DNA of 64,000 nucleotides from Limnanthes douglasii subsp. nivea (lineage: Eukaryota; Streptophyta; Magnoliopsida; Brassicales; Limnanthaceae), in the NCBI GenBank assembly GCA_036936605.1, contig JAUPFV010000005.1, positions 53,216,742 through 53,280,741 on the forward strand. Reading direction: 5' to 3'. Position numbers and translations under genes: made by a program. The notes under the pieces were generated by a model. It was not told the DNA's origin. It saw only the letters and a program-made list of their open reading frames with translations, and ran no database searches. Below, in pieces: positions 54,877 through 64,000 of the stretch (position 1 is its first letter; each line of letters opens with the position of its first letter).

Positions 54877-55288
54877 TGTTATAAATCACTATACAATTTA
54901 TCACAAATGGCGCAAGCACGTAACACAAATAAAACAGAACACGAATAAATGATAGAAAAGAAAAGAACGCAAGATTTAACGTGGTTCGACAATTGTCTAC
55001 GTCCACGGGCGTCGCTAGAGAAAAGTGTTTCATTATGATAAAAAAAGGTTATAGATTTCAGATTATGTTTTTTTAGCCATAGTAGTCTATTTATAGAGAG
55101 TAAATAGAACTTACTAGATAATGGGCATAATGGGATCATACCACAAGACTAACATTAATATCGTCACAACACTTATTTGTACTGCCGAACACAGTACATT
55201 GTCAAGGCATAATAGCACTATTATAGATATAAAACTATACAGGCGGACATAGTACACTGTCAATGCACTATTTGACTCATTAACAACA
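54877..55288 (-). repeat. Copia 5' LTR
   Basis: 412 bp, TGTTATAAATCAC...TTAACAACA, adjacent to the PBS at 54863-54876. Confidence 0.92.
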
Positions 55289-55626
55289 TGAATGAACCAC
55301 GTATATCAACATTTCGATAAAGAAAAACACATGAACACTAAAAGACCAGTAGAGGTGCCTTAGCTGGTCTATATGTGCAGGGGCAGATTTAGGGGGGAGA
55401 TATGTATGCCCAGGACAACCCTAAGTCAGAAAAATAAATTTAGTATACTGGTTAAGTTCTCTAGTAGTACACTTGAGGTCTTGAGTTTAATTCCTACTTG
55501 ATATCTAAATATTTTTATTTATTTTACTTCTTCTTTACATTCTTTTATTTCACTTTTTTAATTTTACTTTCTTATATCACTTATTCTCTATTTTTATTTT
55601 TACTCTATTTTCCCCTGATCGTTCCC

Positions 55627-55870
55627 GTCTCTTTCCCAACTTCTCTCAAACAAAAGCAACATAGAATAAGTCGATTTAGTTAATTAATTTTGCATTGGAG
55701 TTTACTTTGATTTTGATTCAACAAAGTAGTAAAATCATTTCTGTCTCTTTCCCAACTCCTCTCAAACAAAAGCAACATAGAACTATCGAAATACAACAGT
55801 AAGTCGATTTAGTTAATTAATTTTCCATTCGAGTTTACTTTGATTTTGATTCAAAAAATTAGTAAAAATT
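55627..55870. repeat. Tandem duplication of ~116-125 bp inside the hAT element
   Basis: GTCTCTTTCCCAACT(T/C)CTCTC begins both units (55627 and 55743), and each continues with AAGTCGATTTAGTTAATTAA and TTTACTTTGATTTTGATTCA. The second unit has an extra stretch of about 20 bases. Confidence 0.88.
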
Positions 55871-56083
55871 GTCATTGGGTTTTACTTCAACTTTGATTCA
55901 ACAAATGATTTAAAAATTGGGGATTTTCAAACCCTAGTTTTCCTAATTTATAATTTATGGACCGCAAATTATGTTGTTCATTTCAATACTTTGACACTAA
56001 TCACTTGTGAGGTTGGCAAGATTCTACCCAAATCACTTTGGATATATTGGTGATAAGGAATTCTCTAGCCAACATAAGACATA

Positions 56084-56301
56084 CTCTCTCCGTCCCAAAA
56101 TATTTGTCATTCTAGGAAATATTTTTTGTCCCATAATATATGTCGTTCTCTTTTATCGATGCAAATTTAAATATTATTTATAATCAACTACCAATTAAAT
56201 CTCTTCTCTTTCCTACTTTTTATGAAAAAGAGAAGCAATTATCACATTCCTTAATATCTGTGCATAATCTTAAAACGTTAAATATTTTGGGACGGAGGGA
56301 G
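56084..56301. mobile_element. Stowaway (Tc1/mariner-type) MITE nested in the hAT element
   Basis: The terminal inverted repeats CTCTCTCCGTCCCAAAATAT and, inverted from the right, CTCCCTCCGTCCCAAAATAT are the well-known Stowaway ends. TA dinucleotides flank both sides (56082-56083 and 56302-56303). The element is 218 bp and non-coding. Confidence 0.93.
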
Positions 56302-56334
56302 TATATTGCATGTGACAAGATGGATGGTAACTTT

Positions 56335-56600
56335 TCCAATTTTAAGAGTATCTCAGATCTATGTAAGACTCTTGTATGTATAAAAAAGCACAAGATATTT
56401 GGATTTATGTACACATTTTTGAAGCTAGCTTTGTCCTTACATGTTGTTACCGCAAGTGTTGAGCGAGTATTTTCTCGTATGAAATATGTGAAGAATGAGT
56501 TGAGAAATAAAATGGTCAATTCATGACTTAATTATTGTTTGGTGAGATTTGTGGAGAAAGTAGTGTTTTCTACTGTTGATGATGTAGATATTATCAAATG
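56335..56600 (+). pseudogene. hAT transposase C-terminal dimerisation domain fragment
   Basis: The translation contains LKLALSLHVVTASVERVFSR, then MKYVKNELRNKM, a TGA stop at 56524-56526, and YCLVRFVEKVVFSTVDDVDII. This is the hAT family dimerisation domain (TASVER-FS-MK-VK..LRN). No catalytic core or BED finger is present within the element. Confidence 0.88.
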
Positions 56601-56784
56601 ATTTTAAAAGCATGAGTAAGAGGATAATTCATTTACTTTAGGACTAGAATATATTCATTTTGAGTTGTAACTATAATATTTACATATTTTTATCATACAA
56701 TACTCGGATAGTTATCTTTTATTGAAATTGTTTTCCATAGTATTTTTGGACATACCCTAAATTTCAGTTCTGGATCCGCCACTG

Positions 56785-59700
56785 TATATCTGTCTCAAGT
56801 AATGCAAGTAAATGCATTACCTTATATGGCTGTGGTGAGTAGTGCTATAAAGGAGAAAATGGCCGGTTCTTTCTAGAGGAGTTATTAATTGCAGTTGTTG
56901 ATTTATACGTATGACAACGCTTAAAGGGGTAGTGTATATATCATTTATATTGCAACCTCCTATATATTAAAATATAATTGTACAAAAGACGATTTATCTA
57001 ATAAATCTATGCCAACTTATATTCTATAGTTTAATGTTTTATTGTTCTTTTATTTGTAAATGCAATTTATTTTGGTCCCTCCATTCATAAAATTATAAAA
57101 TAAATAATTTTTATATAATCGAATTCATTATAAAATAAAACTAGGTTAGTATTTTATTTTTTATATAATCAGATTTATTTTGCAACTAAAATTCATATTT
57201 ATTGTTATTTTTGTAATATATTTGTAGATAATGATGCAGTTCAATAATTATTTTTTAAACTTAATTCACAATTCAATTATACGTAGTTATGCAACCAAAA
57301 TCTAATTTTAACATTAAAATATTAAATTTTCTTTCGGGATAAATTTTTATCTCTCTTAGAATATGGTTTTGTTTATCTTTTTGTTATTTTTTATTATGGT
57401 TTTGCTTATCTTTTGTTCTTTTTGATATTTTCAATGCATGAACATATATAACTATATTTAGTATAGTTATTAGAATCTCTTATTCATATGTAGGAGATAA
57501 AGTAGCGATATGAGTTTGTTGTTTAATAAATTAGAATATTATTTTGTATTAATTATGTGATCGTGTAGCTTTTTGTACTACATCACAAATTTATTTTTAA
57601 TTATTGTTGTTTTATTACTTAAAATACAAACCATTAGGCTCGTATTCCTTTGAAGGTTTGGTAATTGGACAAGTTAAATTTCTTAAGTACTAGTAGTATG
57701 TAATCTTTACGAGAGAGTCGAGGAATGACTAAGAATTATAAAAGGTTCGGGTTATTTATTACTTTCATTTAACTAAGATGGTAGAATCTCTTATATGTCT
57801 TTATACTTTAGGCCGGCGAATGTCCTTTTTATTGACTCATACCAGAAGCTTAGTTATGCATTTGTATTGCCTTTGTTGAAATCGTAATTCACAATAGTCG
57901 ATCAAAAACTCGGAGGCTCCGCAAGATTGTTGTGTGTTAAATATATTCCTACCTCTATTAAAAATTATTCGTTGACCAAAAATTTAATTGAAGAAAAATA
58001 ATTCTATTTTTTCGAAGAGAAACGAGTACAAGAAACAATTAACATGTTTTTGGTTAGTTAAAACATTCTGCCATTTTTTGAGGTCTTCCATAAGATTGAA
58101 TCTTTTTTGTAATGTGCCTAAATATAAGAGAATAGTCTCCCTAATCTTTTTGAAGGATGAATAAAGGACTAAGTCTCAAAGTATGAAGCAATGGATGATT
58201 CATTAGGGTATGATGAATGTTTGGCTTGCTCTTAATGTAGTTTTCTTTGATTGAGGATGACTAAAGCTTTAAAGGTCACAATTGGTTGTTGAAAAAATCT
58301 ATTATTTACATATATTTATATTTTTTACCCTTAAATTTAAATAATGTATTACCATAACTGAATAAGTGCTATAACGGAGAGGTGGACTACTATTAAAGAA
58401 TAATATTTTTAGAAAAGTGTATGTGTGATGACAGATGGTGAAAGCGCATGCATTGAAGAATAGATCCACGTATGCGGGATGTTTTGATTAATTTCTTATA
58501 ATATTTCATGTGGAATAAGTAAAATTTGAACCTTGTGATTGATTTCCTCCCATTGGATTAAAACCATATGAAATGTATAAATAGTGTTAGAGACTGCGAC
58601 TCTTTATTTTTAATTTTTGTTCATCTTCTGCATTGTTATTCTCAACAGTCTACTTTGCTTCTCGAAACTAAAAAATACTAAATATATCTTCTATTTCATC
58701 AAATAATCCATGAAGGCGTATCGTTCTCTTATAAAGTCAAAATTTTAAACAAAAATAGTGAGAAAAAATCAGGAAAATGTAGAGTATCGTCGTGAGAAGG
58801 ATAATTATCACATCCAAAACCCTTTTACTTGTTCCCATTGTAGGTTACTGGCACTCACCAAATTAAGAAGAACGATTACTTAACATCAGTGCTGCTAGAG
58901 AAGGAGGCAAAACCTCAAATGATAGAGGATGATGATGCACATGGGGGTGTTGTAAGAGAGGATGGTATTTCTATAACTATCATTCATATCATTGATCATG
59001 AGAGTGCACCTCAAAACACATGTTGTAGGTCAGCAAAAATAGTAATTAGAGCTGGAAGTACAAGAGTTGATTGAAGAAAGCAAAGAGGTAAATTTGACAG
59101 TCCATAACAGAATGTATCCTCTACTAAGTCTGTCAATTTTGTTGAGGTTAGGTGTACTGGAAAAAAGGATTTTGAGGCCAAGAGAAAGAGTGAGCAGGTA
59201 GATACAACCCTTCATAGAACTTTGAGCCTTCTACCGAATCTAGAATAGACCAGACTCGTGCTACATAGATTTTAGTTGTTGAAAAAGTGATGTGAGTAAT
59301 GTTAAAGGAAATGTAAAATATTATCAAGACTGAATAAATGTGTTTGAACTGAGGCATTAAGCCATCATTATGAACCAAAAGTTGTTGATAGTTTTATTTT
59401 TGATATGTCTGGTCAAATATATGATGTTTATGATCTACCCAACCAAGGTAGAATTGTTGGTGTCAGGTTTGCTACCATTTGGGAAGATTTGATTCTTACG
59501 AGATCAGAGCTCGCTATGTGTGATGAGGTGCCTCCACTTCTTTCTAAATATGTGTTAATTATTGAAGGTGGCTCACAGTATGTGACTTAACTCCCTGTTA
59601 TTGAAGGATAATGGATATTCCACATGTGGAGATTAGTCCAAATATGGACTTCAAGTCCTTGAAAAAAGGTTGTTAGCGCTTGAGCTGAAGTTGCTCGTGT

Positions 59701-60019
59701 GTTGTGGTAGCTAATTACTAAGAAGTACAACAGAGCTGCTGGGGTGGGTCCTCCAATGTGAAAGTACCAAAGATTGGTGAAGTTGGTATGGTGAAGGCTA
59801 AGTAATCAGCTAGTATGGATGTTATACAAGTATCCCTTGTGAAGCTGAATGATGCATATAATGAAGATTCGTTTTCTGAAGGGTTGAATACCTAATCACC
59901 TATTTATGTTATAACTGAAGAGACAAATGCCTTAGAGTTTATGGTTGAGTTTTCAGATCTAGTTGGGCTATTAGTTGTTGAAGCTAAGAGGTTTGTTAAA
60001 GCTGGCGTAAGCTTGGGTG
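56785..60019. other. Long AT-rich stretch without a supported gene
   Basis: From 56800 to about 58800 the DNA is strongly AT-rich and stop-dense in all frames. From 58880 to 59990 the plus strand is more protein-like (fragments such as GQIYDVYDLPNQGRIVGVRF near 59408) but broken by stops every 20-60 codons and not assignable; it may be an old retroelement or gene remnant. No RNA gene was recognised. Confidence 0.5.
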
Positions 60020-60024
60020 CCCTT

Positions 60025-60342
60025 TGGTGAGTTTGATTACTTAGATTGCCTTAGTAAGTTGAGAGAAGTCATATTATAGAGAGAAATAGGTTTTAGAGAG
60101 AGAAAATCAGATTTTAGAAACGATCTATCTCAAAAATCCAACCCCTTTATTAGATTAGCCTTGGACTTTATATAGAGGCGCAACGACTTAACTCTCAATT
60201 GAAAACAGTTACATAAAAAAGATGATTACACGATGGTCCTTGACTAAAATACATAATTCTAAATTCCTCCTCTAGCTTTACAATTCGTCACAAGAAGTTT
60301 TATTCTCTACATTTCAGTCCTCAAAGTTTCATTTCCTTATCA
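60025..60342 (-). repeat. 3' LTR of the gypsy derivative
   Basis: Starts TGGTGAGTTTGATTAC and ends TTTCCTTATCA; its partner is 63061-63379. Confidence 0.9.
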
Positions 60343-60765
60343 GTATCCCCCTTAGAACATATTCAGAGGTGAAAAAATCCCCTTATCCATAATCCAAAGT
60401 GCGTCGAATATGTTGTTATACCATAATTTATGTCAAATACATCGAATATATTTATAGGTGAACAAAGCCCCCTTAGACACAATTCGAGTTGCTTTAGATG
60501 TTGTTTCACTTTAATTTCTTTCTTACACATCGAATTATTTCGATAAAAAATATTTTCCTCATATCAAGATTCAGAGCAGAAACGAAGTACAAAGTAGCAC
60601 TCTAGATACCAAGTCTATCTCTTGAAAAATAATGACACCCTAGGAAGTAGGTTTGGCACTAGGCTCATAGTGTGACAGACGTTAGATCATTATCTACGTA
60701 ACCACTTCAAATTCTGCCCAATCACTGTCCACCTCTTCCACTTCTCAAAACTTCTTTTCTCTTCT

Positions 60766-60773
60766 TATAAATA
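60766..60773 (+). promoter_or_regulatory. TATA-like box of the antisense gene (derivative)
   Basis: TATAAATA lies in the region between the 3' LTR and the antisense reading frame, in the same relative place as TATAAATAC at 35972. Confidence 0.45.
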
Positions 60774-61128
60774 ATGTTGCAAACTCATTGTTTGTTTCAC
60801 AGAGAAAATTCCTTGAGAGAGAAACTGCAAAAGTTCAAAATTCCTTTGCTACCTTCAACAGCTTTTTCAATCTTTTGGCTACCTTCGCCGGAAAAAATTC
60901 AAAATTTCCGTTCAACCTCCAACCAGTTTATGAAATAGTATCCAAAACCCAGAAGATCTAAATCCATAATTCCCAAGAAACCCAAATCTTCAAAATCGGA
61001 TAACAACGTCTTCGGAGCTTACGACTACCTTTGTATTAATGAAAGGGCAGATAAATGCACATTAGGTGGATTAATAAGTAACACTCATCTCAGTATGTCT
61101 ACAAAGACCATATACTACGATAACTTCG

Positions 61129-62380
61129 ATCATTCCAAAACTTCTGTTTTTTTTACCTTCTCCTCTTACAGAAGAAAGCCAATCCTCAAAGACTCGAACA
61201 CCAGAAACACATCGAATCTCACCTTCCCTTACTGAATCATCACCTCGAACTAGTCGTGAAGTAAGAAAATCCTCCTCGAAGACATTCGAAGAGACTCTTT
61301 CGTCAACCAACCTTCCAAAAACTTGTCCTCCTCGAACTCTAAGAAAAAAGAATTTCATAGCCATGGGAGATAATGCCGACGTCACTTCGAATCCATCAAC
61401 CACTTCTCCTCCCCCGAGGGAGATTGTTGAAACGAAGACATCATCTCAACAAAATCCCTCAAATGATCATCTTCGACTGATGGACGAGGTATCTGAAGGA
61501 GAAATTAATTCGGACGCTACACAATTAAATAATAAAGCTGAAACAGAAGAAGAAGTTTTGAAGGAATAAAAAAATGATACAAAAGAAAAAGCTCATAGAC
61601 CGAGTAAAAAGAAAGTTTTTGTCACAATATCCGACGATTTGCGTGCGTTAATAGTTGAGAACTTGAGATCTCTTGATGTAAATTACATAGTGGCTCCGAA
61701 AATTGATCTAAAGAAGCAATGGGGAATGGGAGACAACATTATGCTTCGTCTTCCCAAAGAAGGGGAAACACCTTTAGATTGTAAAAAAGACGAAGTAGTG
61801 GTCTACCCAAAGATCATCAACTGGGGTCTTCGATTTCCACAAGAACCCATGATAGTTGACTACTTCTAACTTCTAAATGTGTGTCCAACCCAAGTAACAC
61901 CAAACCAATGGTTCACCCTGCTTTCCGTAATCATGGTCTCTCGCTTGTCCAAAATTCGGATCTGCATCGAGTACTTCATTTCTCTGACCAAACTGTCAAA
62001 AGAACCGGTGCTTCCATTCTATTATCTTACCCTGGATGATGAGTTGAATATTATCGATGACCTACTGGAAGCAGATAAATTTTGGAAATAGAATTTCGTC
62101 TTCATCTAAGGGGCTTGGGAAAATGGCAAAGAAATATCTGATGCCAACCCATCTAGATTGAACCTCGTCTGGAAGAGTAATCGTAAGTCCTTTTATTTCT
62201 TTGAATTATATTTTCAACTAATACTATCTTTATTTATTATAAACATTATATTCTGATCAGAAATTTCGAGGCGATATGCACTTCGTCGAGAGAAAGCAAA
62301 AGCGACCTTCATCAAGCTCGCTGTTTGGGCTGAAAAGGAATGGAAGAACGCCTTCCACACTGCTGGTCCTGAGTTCCCAT
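61129..62380 (+). pseudogene. Antisense gene of the gypsy derivative (PF04195-like), broken
   Basis: One frame runs from about 61129 to 62182 and matches the antisense gene at 36080-39053: RKKNFIAMGDN against RKPSPFIAMGSD, INWGLRFPQEP against FNWGLRFPLYPE, NQWFTLLSVIMVSRLS against NAWYTLMSWIMASRLS, GAWENGKEI against GAWENGKKI. In-frame stops lie near 61567, 61867, 62089 and 62107, without frameshifts. A GT-AG intron (62183-62260) interrupts it in phase 1 at the same place as in the other copy, and exon 2 continues in frame (LAVWAEKEWKNAFHTAG). The 3' part is removed by the internal deletion. Confidence 0.82.
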
Positions 62381-62464
62381 CACTGCATACAACTTCTGAT
62401 CATCCCCATCATATTGGTTTGACGTATTTCCTTCACACCAGTTCGACTCCCTCAAACATCGAGG

Positions 62465-62964
62465 TACACTTTTTCTTTTAGCTTTATGTTCCTTCTTATA
62501 TTTACGAGGTTGATCCTTCTCTTCTTTCGAAGAGCCTCGATATATTTTAAAAACAGATCTGGAGCTTTCAACTTCCTCGTCACTAGATGTAACATACCTC
62601 TGTTTATCTTTCTTTTCTTTTAGAGAAGAATGACGCTCTTTTGGCGCTTCGAATTGCGCATTTTTCTGCTCGCTTCTAATTTGACGATCAGTACAAGATC
62701 GATCAGATTGACCACCATCATCATTTTGGTCATTCACTTGTCTCACTTCAGATTTTAGCCTAGTTGACTGAATCTCTTGCTCTCTCTGATCGTATTTCTT
62801 GTTCAGAGAATTTATCTTATCCAAAAGTTGATTCATTCGCAACTCTATCTCATATTGAGTCTGATGAATCAGAATAGATCATTATTGTCTATCATTGGTC
62901 CTTTGCAAATCTCTTTTCAGTGTTTCGACAGCTGAACAAACTAGCGGGTCGTTTTCTTGATTCA
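62465..62964 (-). pseudogene. Gag N-terminal fragment of the gypsy derivative
   Basis: The minus-strand frame starts at ATG 62964 (MNQENDPLVCSA, compare MNQDNPE in the nested Tat element), soon meets two stops, then stays open with a charged helical region (NQLLDKINSLNKKYDQREQE) and an Arg/Lys/Ser-rich part. It stops at the deletion junction near 62465, where antisense-gene sequence begins. Confidence 0.7.
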
Positions 62965-63060
62965 TTGTAAAGTTTTAAGATTGTTTTTCAAGGTTTGGAA
63001 AATTTGAACTACTGAACTAGGAACCAATCATTGATTAGGTCCCAAATGGAGTCGCCAATT

Positions 63061-63379
63061 TGATGAGTTTGGTTACGTGGATTGCCTTAGTAAATTGAGA
63101 GAAGTCATATTATATATTGAGATATAGGCTTTAGAGAGAGAAAATTATATTGTAGAAACGATCTATCTCAAAAATCTAACCCCTTTATTAGATCAGCCTT
63201 GGCCTTTATATAGAGGCGCAACAACTTAACTCTCAACTGAAAACAGCTACATAAAAGGGATAATTACACGACGGTCCCTGATTAAAATACATAATTCTAA
63301 TTCCTCCTCTAACTTTACAATATGTCACAAGAAGTTTTATGCTTTAAATTTCAGTCCTCAAAGTTCCATTTCCTTATCA
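63061..63379 (-). repeat. 5' LTR of the gypsy derivative
   Basis: Starts TGATGAGTTTGGTTACG and ends TTTCCTTATCA; the PBS is on its left and the TSD CCCTT on its right. Confidence 0.9.
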
Positions 63380-63384
63380 CCCTT

Positions 63385-64000
63385 GAGGAAAAAAATGTTG
63401 TTGATTCCCATGAGGCCGAAGGACATGAGGTTCCTGTGATACAATCTATTTTGAGGCGAAACAGTTAACCCTCAGAGGGTTAAAGAATCTATAAGAAGTT
63501 ACGTGTGACCTCCAAGAGATGCAATACATGACCGAATATATTAATGATTTTTACAAAATGACTTTCCCCACATGAAAGTATCATATCGGATACCACGTTA
63601 GAGCATCAGTTAAAAATCAAGATCCATTCAATACCCTCGCAAAATTTCACTCTGAAGAGGCTAAGTAAACCAAAAAACACAACAATCCGACCTGATTTGC
63701 ACACCATAAGGAGGGAAACAACAATCTAACTTTTGTTATAGTGATTTGACCAATAACGTCCATATGAGAATATTCACCACGACCTCTTACAAGTAAAGGT
63801 TACGTCCCCAATAACACCGCAGAATTCAGTGTCCGCCACTCGGAGATTCCGGTATCTCACACTGACACAGATATATGCTTTCAGAAAAACAATAATTCAC
63901 AACCAATGAATACTTTTGAGCATATACAATGACGTTTGCCAATACTATTCTCAGGATACCGACACGTCACCATACTTCCAAACAATTAAGAATACATGGT
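63385..64000. other. Window end, no supported feature
   Basis: The sequence continues the DNA left of the gypsy derivative's target site. All frames carry frequent stops, and no family or RNA gene is recognised. Confidence 0.5.

Larger units (their letters stand above)
50318..55288 (-). mobile_element. Ty1-copia element, complete in structure but decayed
   Basis: Two LTRs of exactly 412 bp lie at 50318-50729 and 54877-55288. Flanking 5-mers are TGAGT (50313-50317) and TGAAT (55289-55293), a TSD with one change. TGGTATCAGAGCC (minus strand) next to the right LTR is the initiator-tRNA-Met PBS. ATGGGGAAGATT next to the left LTR is the purine tract. Gag, protease, integrase, RT and RNase H remnants follow in copia order on the minus strand. 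The LTRs differ at many positions, and the left LTR has lost its terminal TG, so this is an old insertion. Confidence 0.92.
55378..56784 (+). mobile_element. Decayed hAT transposon with 8-bp TSD
   Basis: The left end reads CAGGGGCAGATTTAG; the right end, inverted, reads CAGTGGCGGATCCAG, the typical hAT terminus. Flanking octamers TATATGTG (55370-55377) and TATATCTG (56785-56792) match at seven of eight positions. Inside are a 116-bp tandem duplication, a Stowaway MITE and the C-terminal hAT dimerisation region. Most of the transposase is gone. Confidence 0.88.
60025..63379 (-). mobile_element. Gypsy (Tat-type) deletion derivative retaining gag piece and antisense gene
   Basis: LTRs at 60025-60342 and 63061-63379 (318 and 319 bp) are flanked by the 5-mer CCCTT (60020-60024 and 63380-63384). 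TTGGCGACTCCATTTGGGAC (minus strand) beside the right LTR is the PBS; a purine tract CTAAGGGGGATAC adjoins the left LTR. The 2.7-kb interior holds a gag fragment (minus) and a broken antisense gene (plus), with protease, RT, RNase H and integrase all missing. It could only move using proteins from a complete relative. Confidence 0.9.

Noticed and set aside
56941..57000. Helitron 5' end (CTATATATTAAAATATAA)
   Set aside because: The words resemble Helitron termini, but no 3' hairpin-CTRR end or Rep/helicase coding sequence was found nearby, and the region is too AT-rich for this to mean much.
58889..59590. Host gene with two or three exons
   Set aside because: Protein-like fragments are broken by stops, have no consistent splice sites and match no family I can recognise.

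Overview
This window reads as nuclear DNA of a flowering plant, most likely a eudicot. It is AT-rich, carries spliced genes with plant-type introns, and is built almost entirely of plant transposable elements: Mutator-like, hAT, Stowaway, LINE, Ty1-copia and Ty3-gypsy. The few host-derived pieces are plant-specific: an A20/AN1 stress-associated protein, a plant mobile domain protein, and CYP714-, PPR- and class II trehalose-phosphate synthase-like fragments. No convincing free-standing, intact host gene was found. I cannot name the species.

Layout. 1-4.7 kb: AT-rich spacer with a small foldback element (10-bp target duplication) and a deleted LINE copy. 4.68-6.27 kb: a 1.6-kb Pack-MULE carrying an intact A20/AN1 zinc-finger ORF. 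6.30-15.97 kb: a 9.7-kb apparently intact Mutator-like element with the same 40-bp termini and a perfect 9-bp target duplication. It encodes a spliced plant-mobile-domain protein (+), an 883-aa MULE transposase with SWIM and OTU domains (-), and two mutually related small proteins in convergent orientation. 16-19.8 kb: a CYP714-like exon fragment and a frameshifted acidic-repeat pseudogene. 19.9-25.8 kb: a full-length LINE with a perfect 17-bp target duplication and a broken ORF2. 26.4-29.2 kb: a chimera of two copia families. 29.2-30.7 kb: a row of same-strand gene fragments. 30.7-46.5 kb: a chromodomain gypsy element whose gag is split by a 10.5-kb Tat-lineage gypsy element (35.2-45.7 kb) that carries a spliced antisense gene. 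46.5-49.8 kb: a duplicate of the chromovirus 3' end fused to a truncated second Tat-type element. 50.3-55.3 kb: a decayed copia element. 55.4-56.8 kb: a decayed hAT with a Stowaway MITE inside it. 60.0-63.4 kb: a gypsy deletion derivative that keeps only LTRs, a gag piece and the antisense gene.

How the parts relate. The two Mutator-like elements look like an autonomous/non-autonomous pair: ends of the same sequence type, with the large one supplying the transposase and the small one a captured zinc-finger gene. The two small paralogous proteins in the large element have a weak SANT/Myb-like pattern and flank a pair of direct repeats resembling the terminal motif; this cassette is the best candidate for an undescribed component. 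The second notable theme is the antisense gene of the Tat-type gypsy elements. It has its own TATA box and a phase-1 intron at the same place in two unrelated copies, and it is kept in a derivative that lost all of pol. Nested insertions give a relative age order: the 35-45 kb gypsy is younger than its 30.7-46.5 kb host, as its LTRs are also more alike.
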